Positions 46,526 to 55,053 of a DNA stretch of 64,000 bases are shown here, piece by piece. Each line of letters opens with the position of its first letter. Positions within the stretch are counted from its first letter, which is position 1. The notes under the pieces are model-generated. The model worked only from the letters and a program-made list of their open reading frames with translations, was not told where the DNA came from and did no database searches. Source of the DNA: Prototheca cutis. Taxonomy: Eukaryota; Chlorophyta; Trebouxiophyceae; Chlorellales; Chlorellaceae. Made by a program: the position numbers and the translations under genes. Where the stretch lies: NCBI GenBank assembly GCA_002897115.2, contig BCIH01000011.1, forward strand, positions 280,804-344,803, written 5' to 3'.

Positions 46526-49369
46526 ATGGTAGCAGCGGAGGAGGCTAATGGCAATGCCGGGGCTGTGGTGGCCGTCAGTGCTCCACGGGCTGCCCTTTCG
46601 GACTCGGGTCCAGAAGGATTGGAGACTCAGACGCGCAAGATCGGACTGATTTACCCACCCCCCGACATCCGGGCGATTGCCGACAAGACGGCCCTCTACG
46701 TTGCCAAGAACGGTGCGCGGCGGGGTGCCAATGCGCTGGATGTGGGTTGCTTATGACCTTGAGCAATGGTATTGACTTGGGATTGGGCTTGGGCCTGAGC
46801 GCGGCTGCCCTGTGGCCCCTGCAGGTCCCGACTTTGAGCGGCGGGTGCGTGCCAACGAGGCCGAGAACACCCGGTTCAACTTCCTCAAGCCCGGGGACCC
46901 TTACCATGCATACTACCAGCACAAGCTTGCGGAAAACATCGCGGTCCTGTCTGGGGAGGCCCCTGCGCCCGACAAGGATGCGTCGGCGGGGACAGCAGCG
47001 GCTCCAGCCGCCGCCCCGCCACCGGTGGGGCCCCCACCAGCCGCTCGGGCGGAGGCCCCCCCCGTGCTGGCGCCCACGCAGCCCCTTACCGCGCCCGCAG
47101 ACGCGCAGTACACGGTGGCGGTGCCCGAGGGCTTGACCGCACTGGATCTGGACGTCATCCGCCTGGCCGCTGCAGCTGTGGCTCGGAACGGAAAGCGTTT
47201 CATGTCCGACCTGGCCGCGCGCGAGCACTCCAATCCGCAGTTTAATTTCCTCAAGCCCACGCACTCACTGTTTGCCTTTTTCACGGCGCTGTGCGATGCG
47301 TACTCGCGAGTGCTCATGCCGCCGCGTGGGCTGCTGGAGGAGCTCAAAGCGGACGCCGCTTCACGGACGCGGGTGCTGGAGCGTGCTCTGCGGCGCCTGG
47401 AGTGGGAGCGGGCGCGAGAGCGTGAGGCCACGGATGCCGATGCCGCGGCCGAGGCGGAGCGCGTGGCCATGCTGCAGATTGACTGGCATGATTTTGTGGT
47501 CGTGGAGAGCATCGACTTTTTTGAAGACGAAGCTGACGAGCTTCCACCACCCATCACGCTGCGCGAGGTGCTCCGCGCCGCTCGCGCTGCTGCCGACGGC
47601 GATGGGGATGGTGGTACGCAACCACAGGGGGCNGAAACTTCTGGCCAGGGCGGGGGGGCCCCCGGGGCAGCGCCATCCGGACAGCAGCAACCGCAGGCCA
47701 TGGATGCGGAGGAGGCGGCGCTGGTGGAGGCCGGTGCAGCTGCCGGCGCCACCACCACCAGGCCCCCGGCTTCAACGGCAACGGTGGTCGTCCCCGGTGG
47801 GGAAGCCGAGGACGTGGACATGGAGGAGTCGTCAGAGGACGAAGCCGATGCCGCACCCGTGCGTGTGGTGCGCGACTATGTCCGCCCCGCAGCCCGGGCG
47901 CCGCGCACGGACCCCACGGGGTACGTGACGTCTCCCTTCACGGGCGAGCTGATCGCGGTGGGGGACATGGCGGAGCACGCGCGGGTATCGCTGCTGGACC
48001 CCCGCTGGGCGCAGCAGCGGCACACGATGCTGTCGCGCCTGCGTGAGACGACGCGGGCCAGCGACGAGGAGATCAGCCGCAACCTGGCCTCCCTTGCCAG
48101 CACGCTGCCAGACGTGTTTGGAAAGTCGGAAGAAGAACTCGGCGATGCCCTGGGCAAGGGGCTCCAAGCCGAACGCGATGCTTCTGCTGCTGGTGGTGTG
48201 AGCGCTGCATCGACACAGGGAGTGGGGTACGCGCCGCAAGCTGCGGGTCTCGGGCCGTTGCTGCAGCCCGACGGTGCTGCCGCGGCCGTTGCTGCCGCTG
48301 CCGCATCAGGCGCGGCAGGCCTGGCCCCGCCGCTGCCCGCGGGCTTTGCCCCACCGTCCAGCCAGCAGTTCCCGGCAGGCATGGCTGCACCAGGGACGGT
48401 GCAGCCCAGGCCTGTGGTGCCACCACCTCTTGCGGCGCCGCCCATGGTGCCAGCGCCCACATCAGCGCAGCCGCCGCTGCCAGCTCAGCCCTCGTTTCCC
48501 GAGCCAGGCAACACAGAACCATCGGCCAATGGTCCCGGAGACGAAGTCAAGGAGCCCAAGGTGTACCCCAAGGGCATGGCTGCGCCGGCGGCACCTGGCA
48601 CTGCCGAGGCAGCCCTTTACACTGTCATCCCGCGGTCCACTGCAAGCCAGGCTCCTGTCGCGCCAACGCCGCAGCCCGTTGGAGCGCCGTCGGTGGTACC
48701 GCCGTCGCTGGTGCCGCCCGTGCTGCCGCCGCCGTCGCTGGTGCCGCCCGGCACGGCGCCGTCGTCGCTGCTGCAGCCCGGCACGGCGCCGTCGTCTCTG
48801 CTGCAGCCGGCGAGCGGCGTGGGCGAGCGGCCGCCGCCAGTCGATGAGCCGGCAGCCAAACGGCCCAAATTGGAGACGCTGGTGCCCGAGGAAGACTGGC
48901 TCGATCGGTATCCGGGCCAAGCAGAGGTGTGTGTTGAAGGGGCCGGGGCATTGGAGTGTTTGGGGGCGTTTGGTTGAAGGGATGTGAACAAGGGGAGAGG
49001 GAGATCGGGCACCACCTTGGCCGACAGACAGCTGCTGCAATGCATCGTGAAGTACACTCACTCACTCCTTGTCACCAGCCAACTCATCGACCACACTTGG
49101 TGCAGGTGATGGTGACGTGCAGTGTGGCTGCAGGTGGGGAGTCGTTGGAGGGCCAGACGCTGTCGGAAGGCGTTTCAAACCTAGGCATGACGGTGCTGGC
49201 ACTCAAGGAGGGCCTGGCAACGCGGCTGGGGCTCCCCGCCAACCGGCTGCGACTCAGCGCGGAGGGTCTCGGATTTTTGCGGGATGAGCTGTCGCTCGCG
49301 CATTACAATGTGGCGCCGGGTGACACGCTTGCACTCAGCATGAAGGAGCGTGGCGGTCGCAGGAAGTGA
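46526..49369 (+). CDS. SF3A1: Splicing factor 3A subunit 1 (SF3A1/PRP21)
   Basis: Three exons keep frame: 46526-46712, 46825-48926 and 49106-49369, giving 850 aa. The first SURP module is IRAIADKTALYVAKNG with FNFLKPGDPYHAYYQHKL. The second is LDVIRLAAAAVARNGKRF with NPQFNFLKPTHSLFAFF. A charged helical stretch and LQIDWHDFVVVESIDFFEDE follow, the conserved segment that contacts SF3A3. A Pro/Ala-rich linker (about residues 520-720) leads to PEEDWLDRYPG and a C-terminal ubiquitin-like domain (GMTVLALKEGLATRLGLPAN, ending SMKERGGRRK). SF3A1 is part of the U2 snRNP SF3a complex; the ubiquitin-like domain binds U1 SL4 in animals. One N at 47633 gives one unknown residue. Confidence 0.95.
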
Positions 49370-49735
49370 CCGGCAGCACTGCTGGGCGCCCGTCTGTTGC
49401 TCCCGGAGTGCTCACCTGTGAGTTTGCTGCTGTGTGCTGGTCCCCCAGGACGTGCCAATGAGTCCGCTATGCACTGGCTGCATACATAATGAGTGTCAGG
49501 AAAAGGTAGATGGGAAGAACAGCCGTGTCCCCTAGCGGGGGTGGGGCGACGCGGAGCCGTGCCCAGCAACGCAGGCCCCACGAGACCCCCTTCCGAACGA
49601 GAAGTGATCCAACTCGTAAGCTCGCGTGGGGTGTGGGATCTGGGAAGGGCCTGTGCCCGCGCATGTACCCAAACAACGCACGCGTCGCGCGAATCTCTGC
49701 AGAAATCCACTACACGATATTTCAACAAACTTGCA
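49370..49735. promoter_or_regulatory. Spacer between SF3A1 and a small membrane-protein gene
   Basis: 366 bases between two plus-strand genes; carries the SF3A1 3' end and the next promoter. No recognised element. Confidence 0.45.
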
Positions 49736-50591
49736 ATGCTTGCAGACATCGACGTCGACGATTATGTGGTCGTGAGCGAGCACGACACCAGCGGCACCCT
49801 GGGCGAGGAGGGCACCGACGTCGCCCAGCACCCACAAGCGGACAAGCCCCGAGTGGACGACGTGGGTTTTGTTGTGGTGTGTCTGTGTGGACTGTTGAAT
49901 TCAATAACGTGCAGGAGTGGTGCATGAGTGCGACTTCGCCTTCTCCTCTCGACCTTTCCCAGGCTGCCCCGAGTCCCCCGGATGAAGCCCTACGGGCTCC
50001 CGTGGTCTACATCATAGTGGCGACGGAAATACTTATGACCATGTTTGGCTTCCTTTCACAGGTGAGAACCATGCTCGAGATCCCTGGACATGCCGTTGTT
50101 CTTTCTGGGTTGTGGTAGCGGGGGGTGGGTGTCGGGGACGGGGGCCCCTGAGAACGCAGTCTGGGTTGCAACCCCAGGCCGCCCCGCCCCGTGCCGCAGC
50201 TGTTGCTTGAGGTCGTGGATCGGGTTCGATCGCATGTCGTCTCCCTCCGACAAAGTGGCAGGCTGGAGTGGGTAGACAAGGTTTGTGTGGAGGGCGTGTC
50301 CAGTGCCCATGGAGGGCAGGCCCAGAGCCGTGCACGTGGATGCGCATGTGCGATAGAGTATGGTCACGGCATTCACATAGAAAAAGCATCTGCAACATGA
50401 ACCAGGTTGTGAACTGGAAGCCGGGGACGAACGAAGGCCCTGCGTCTACGACGGAAGAGGGGCGGCGACAATGGCCATGGTCTGAATCGTCCGCGTGCCC
50501 ACCCTGCTCAAAGGAAGTTGGGCGAGCGGCCGGCTGGGCTGCAGTTGCCGTGCTGGCGGCTGGGCTTGCATGGGCCAAGCTGCTCTGCTGA
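49736..50591 (+). CDS. Small predicted tail-anchored membrane protein, unknown function
   Basis: Four exons, all phase 0: 49736-49861, 49963-50061, 50200-50280 and 50406-50591, giving 163 aa. The N-terminus is acidic (MLADIDVDDYVVVSEHDT). Exon 2 has a hydrophobic segment (VVYIIVATEILMTMFGFL), exon 3 an amphipathic helix (LLLEVVDRVRSHVVSL) and exon 4 ends in a hydrophobic helix with a short polar end (AAVAVLAAGLAWAKLLC), the layout of a tail-anchored or hairpin membrane protein. I do not recognise the family. That four short exons join in frame with canonical splice sites supports a real gene. Confidence 0.6.
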
Positions 50592-50964
50592 TGAGGGGCC
50601 GGCCTTTGGCCCTTGGAGCATCGCCGTCGCCCTTACCGTCGTCCTTGTACAGATTCGCGCCCTGTGGCACGGCCTCCCTCGCCCATCCTTCGCGCCGCCT
50701 GTTTGACCCATTGAATGGCCCTTGTGGAGCCGTCTTCTCTCTTGTACCATGCCACCATCTGTGTTTGGCCCTGATCCAGGCTGCACACTCGCAGCAGGGA
50801 GGGAGGGGTTTGCCTCGCCTGGGCCCATGTGCTGAGCCCCATGTCCCAGACCCAGGCCCGCAGCCACAACAAGCTGTCTCAGCATCCTGTATCAATTTTC
50901 TGTGCCCCGTGCACGCGCCTGTACACACACAAGTTGAAAAGTCTGGGTCCTGGAATGGACAGGG
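50592..50964. other. Convergent spacer
   Basis: 373 bases between two stops that face each other; must hold both 3' UTRs. Frames here are shadows with no motif. Confidence 0.45.
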
Positions 50965-51925
50965 TCATGAGTCACGCGTTTCGTGCCACTGGACGTCAAT
51001 CACAGGCCCTCCCGTGCCGCCGCCCGGTGGCTGCTGCCCGGCCTGCCGTTCCGCTCCAACTTGTGTCACCTGGTTTCGAGCAAGCACGATAAAGGCCAGG
51101 GGCCCTACCCAGCTCATCAGAATCATCAGATTCAGCAGGATGTACACCAGGCCCGTGCGAAAGGCTACGACCAGGCCAAGCACCGCCGAGGTCTTGCCCA
51201 GCGGAGTTTGCAGAAACTGGACGAGTCGCTTTTGTCTCTGGACATTGGATGTTGGGGAAGAAGGAGGGAGTGCATCAATTAAAGCGTGCTAGACTTGATG
51301 AAGCCAGTCTATTCGTTGCAATGTCACTGAGGCCCCACGGTGACGGACAAGCCCCGCCACTCTAGACACAACAGCAAGCTCTGGGATTGCCGTGCAATGC
51401 ATGCCATCCACCCCAAAGCCCCAAATGCAGCCACAGCATCCTTCATGCAACCCCCCCCACCATAACAGCCTCACTACTCGCCGCTGGCCAGTATCGGCGG
51501 AAATCCTGCCACCAGTCGGCGGCTCGTTGCCGCAGGTGCCACCGCTCGTCCAGCCTGGTCACCGCATGCACGGACGCCTGCTCGGCCTGCTGCAATCGTC
51601 GCTGCACTTCCAGCCTGTGGTACAGCTGGATCACGGTGTGGCCAGCTCGTTGGAGGCCGAGCTGCGCGAGTGTGCAGGCCCTGGAGCAGGCTGCCTCCAG
51701 CTTGTTCTGCACCTCGTACTCCACCGCCAGATCATGGATGTAGTTCCCAGTGCGCCGTGCCGCGTTGGTCATGTCGTCGACGATGCCCGACCTCGCAGCG
51801 AGTTTAGGTCGCCGTGGGGCTCGCGTGCCGAAAGCATGTCGCCCGCAAGGCACGCTGGGGCCCGGTCTTGCCCGACGAACGCATGGCTGTTGGAGGACCA
51901 GCTGCCCCCTTGTTGATAGCGCCAT
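50965..51925 (-). CDS. Predicted plastid-targeted membrane protein, unknown function
   Basis: Two exons, 51925-51461 and 51237-50965, join in phase 0 to give 245 aa. The N-terminal 50 residues are rich in Ala, Arg, Pro and Ser with almost no acids (MALSTRGQLVLQQPCVRRAR), typical of a plastid or mitochondrial transit peptide. A helical, Arg/Gln/Ala-rich middle follows (LEVQRRLQQAEQASVHAV). Exon 2 holds a paired hydrophobic region (TGLVYILLNLMILMSWVGPL) and ends in a Gly/Pro-rich soluble tail (GQQPPGGGTGGPVIDV). I do not recognise a family. Confidence 0.65.
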
Positions 51926-52178
51926 GATTGCTATACTTTAGCAATAAACAATGTCAAAAACACCTGTGCCGGCATGGTGTCCTGATCCGAGCTGTTTGTC
52001 GATGCATGCAGGAGCCACCTTTTCTTTCTCGCTCCCCGGTCTCGAAACTTTGGATCGAAAAACGTCACGGCGTCTCGATCACTTTCATTAATGCGTTCAC
52101 CAGCCAAACACCACCACAGAACCCCCTGCCGCGTTCTTGATACATTAACCCCATTATCAATTACACGCAAGCATCAGG
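51926..52178. promoter_or_regulatory. Short divergent upstream region
   Basis: 253 bases between the plastid-type protein (-) and the helical-repeat protein (+). The right half is AT-rich for this genome (GATACATTAACCCCATTATC), a possible core promoter. Confidence 0.5.
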
Positions 52179-54509
52179 ATGGCCAAGGAGGAATTCGCCT
52201 CCGCCGCAGCCGGCCTGGCCCAGCAGGGGGACGCCCTCACCGCCGAAACCGCCGATGCCTTCCTCAATGCATGGACCCTGGAGCAGGCTTTCAGGCATGA
52301 TTATGAGTGTCATGTCAAGGGTTTATACGCTGTGTTCGGTGCATGGGCTGGGAGAGGGAGCAATGCGATTGTCGACCCGCGTTCAGGACGTCTGCCGACA
52401 CCCAGCGCAGGCTGCTGAAAGGCGGGGACCTCACGCCGGCCCAGACCACCGACATTTGCCACGGCATCCGCGCGGCCCTCAAGACCGATTGCGGTACACA
52501 AGGATTGGGATACTGGGTATTAGGGCGCCTGTTTGTTATATTATTGAGCTGGGCAGTGCCTGGATGGCCTTTGGGGCAAGGAAGTTTTGGGTCAGGGACA
52601 CGCATGGATATCCAGTGCACAGGACTGTTGTACCTTCTTTTTTAGCATTGGAAAGACCCTGCTGTGGTGAACTGCCACGCTTTCCCACCACAGGTGTGGC
52701 CCGTCGCAATGAGTGGCTGCCGTACGCATTGGCATCACTCGAGTCCCCGCTGCACAGTGTGCGGCAGGTTGGCGTCGACCAGCTGCACTGGGCGTTGCGG
52801 GAGGGCAGTCCCTACCCGGCAAACTTCTGTGCCAAGGCGGTGTCGGAACTGTTGCACCGTGCCGCGCAGGAAGACGCCGGGACGGGCGGGGCGCTGGCCG
52901 CGGAGGACCTGCTGACCGGGTGTCGCGCTTTCCCGTCGCTGCTGCATGCCGACCGCTCACTGCTGGAGCAACTGGACACCCAGCTCCGAGGCGGGGTCCA
53001 CGGATCCTGGGGCGCAGCTGAGTGCATGCTGCGCTGCGTCGCGATTGCCTTTGCGGCCATGCGCTGCAAGGCGGAGCTGGTCCCAGAGCTGCTGCCCAGC
53101 GTGCACAGCGCGCTCAAGGCGCTGACCAAGGACCCGCTGGCTGCCAGTGCCGCGCTGGAGCTGTGCCGGGAGGCTGCCATGGCCCCGGGCATGCCGCCGG
53201 CAACCAACGCCGCCATCCTCCGTGTGCTCAAGGACATGCTGCATATCCTGTGCCACGCCCAAGAGCAAAGCGTCAAGGACGCTGCGCTGGTGGTGCGTGT
53301 GTCAATCGGTCGACTATTGGGGTTCTTGGGGGGAGGGGATGGGAGGGTTTAGGGAAGAGGTAGGGGAGAGTGCCAGTTGTGTGCGCGTGTGTGTGTGGTG
53401 GTGGTGGTGTGGGGGGGGGGGGGGGGGGGGGGGGGGGTGTGACCGTGCGAGTGAATCTTTCGCTCAAGATGGTTGCTCCATACCACCGCGATTGTCACTC
53501 CCGCCAGGCGTGGGCATCAATGCTAGCGCACTCGTGTTCGGGAAGCCCTCCCGAGGTGCCAGAGGGATCCCTAGGAGACATCTTGTACATCGTGGCACTC
53601 AAGATGAAGGACAAAGACGCCGTCGCACCATCCATCCACGCCGGCAAGACTTGCGGCAGTGGGGGTTGCATTTCGGCCGCTGCGTTGTGCCATGGGCTCG
53701 TCCACCCATGCGGGCCAGGTCCTCCCTGTTCCAACCCCCAAACACCGCCACCTCCAACCAATTGCTGTAGCTGGGGACCTGGGAGCCAGCCCGGCGACTG
53801 CGGCGGCTTTCCTGACGCTGTCTCAGGACCCAGGCAAGGTGCTCGTAAAGCTGGCACTCGGGGAAGACGCCGAAACGCCCGCGGAGAGGGCTTCTGCGCG
53901 AGCAGCGCTGGCAACACTGGCCCGGGTGGTGACTGGGAGCAACCCGACCGAAGCAGCCGCAAAGGCACAGGAGGCCCTCTGCCATGCCCTCGAGCACGGC
54001 ACTGGTGAGAGAGGGAGTTCGCTGTCGTGTGCTTGCTGCATGCGAGATGCCGGCGATTGGTTGGCGAGCCGCACCTGATGCAATGACTGTGGTCGCTGCG
54101 TGCATGGCATGGCGCAGCCTTGCAGCACCAGCCCCTCCACACACAAAACCCTAGACCCAACCGACCAACAATCAACCGCCGAGCAGGGGAACGCTGGAGC
54201 TCGGTGCTGGTCAGGCCGACACACACCAAGCACGAGCAGGAAGCGACTCGGGCACTGCAAATTGCGCTTCTGAGCTGGCCCCGGGCAGCCGCGACGCTGT
54301 GCAGGGACCCTGAAGCGCTGCACGCTTTGACCACGGAGGGTGGGGAGCCGCTGCAGTGCCTGGAACGCACGGCTGAACAGGCAGGAGCTGGTGCCGCGAG
54401 CATCAGCCCAGAGGACAAGGCAACGCTGACATCAGCGCTCCCTGGTTTATCGTCAGCTCTGAGGCTGCATCAAACACCGCAGCCCCAAGTCGCCACAATG
54501 CAAGTGTAG
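52179..54509 (+). CDS. ARM/HEAT-like helical-repeat protein, possibly PSMD5-like
   Basis: Multi-exon gene. Exon 1 starts MAKEEFASAAAGLAQQGDAL. The second exon (RRLLKGGDLTPAQTTDICHG) joins in frame to the large exon 52692-53294, which has PYALASLESPLHSVRQVGVD, then repeats of paired helices (CMLRCVAIAFAAMRCKAELV, ALTKDPLAASAALELCREAA). Later exons have SLGDILYIVALKMKDKD, KVLVKLALGEDAETP, SARAALATLARVVTG and ATRALQIALLSWPRAAATL, with stop at 54507-54509. Alpha-helical repeats throughout and the SPLHSVRQVGVDQL segment resemble the proteasome assembly chaperone PSMD5/S5b, which binds ATPase Rpt1, but there is no decisive motif. The exon 1 donor may be a GC site (TTCAG|GCATGA). The third intron holds a GT/G tract. 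Confidence 0.5.
53387..53438 (+). repeat. GT run plus poly-G after a 5' splice site
   Basis: A GT/GGT run passes into about 27 G on the sense strand, within 150 bases downstream of the donor of the large exon of the helical-repeat gene. Confidence 0.85.
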
Positions 54510-55053
54510 AAGCAGGGCATGATTTTCCAAATGCAATAAAGAGCCTTGGGCCCAGAAAGCGTTCGGGCACCGCTGTGTAGCGCCTTGATGTTACAACACG
54601 CACCCACGTTACCGTACTGCATCATGCGCCGCTCAGCCCGTGCGCGTGGGTCATTGCTGTCGCCAGGGACGCGTAGCGCAGCAATCCGAGGGAAATTGCA
54701 CACGTTGCGGCGGCGGCCCAGGCAGAGTGGGAGCGAGCAATGCAAGCAAGCGAGGGAGTTTATCACCAAAGAACAGGCACGGGCCATAGACCAGCTGCGT
54801 GCTGGTTGCTTATTATTCATACACACAGGCGGCACTCTTTCACCCACTACAGGGGGCCTTGTGGGGAACTTATTCAGGTTGTTTGCAAAGAAGACCAAAT
54901 GAAAGCATCAGGTGTGATACTGTACATGCTGGGTCCCAGACTGGCACTCCTGCGGCGTCTGGGTGCACCCACGTCGGCGGCACTGGGGCGTTCCTCAGCT
55001 GGAGACCGCAGCGCCACTGCATCACCCCCCCACCACCCCCGCAAAAACGGCCG
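54510..55053. other. Convergent spacer
   Basis: 544 bases between two stops facing each other. A plus-strand frame includes REFITKEQARAIDQLRAG, which looks somewhat protein-like, but no start, splice partners or family could be assigned. Confidence 0.4.

Noticed and set aside
46913..47821. 302-codon minus-strand frame inside SF3A1
   Set aside because: Antisense of the SF3A1 exon; Ala/Ser-rich with no motif, while the sense strand has SURP domains.
15806..53438. C/CA and GT/G tracts as telomere-like or satellite DNA
   Set aside because: Each lies inside an intron of a recognised gene and its orientation follows the transcript; they are dispersed intronic tracts.
54546..54902. Plus-strand frame with REFITKEQARAIDQL
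   Set aside because: Protein-like only over a short stretch, with no start context, splice partner or family; too weak to list as a gene.
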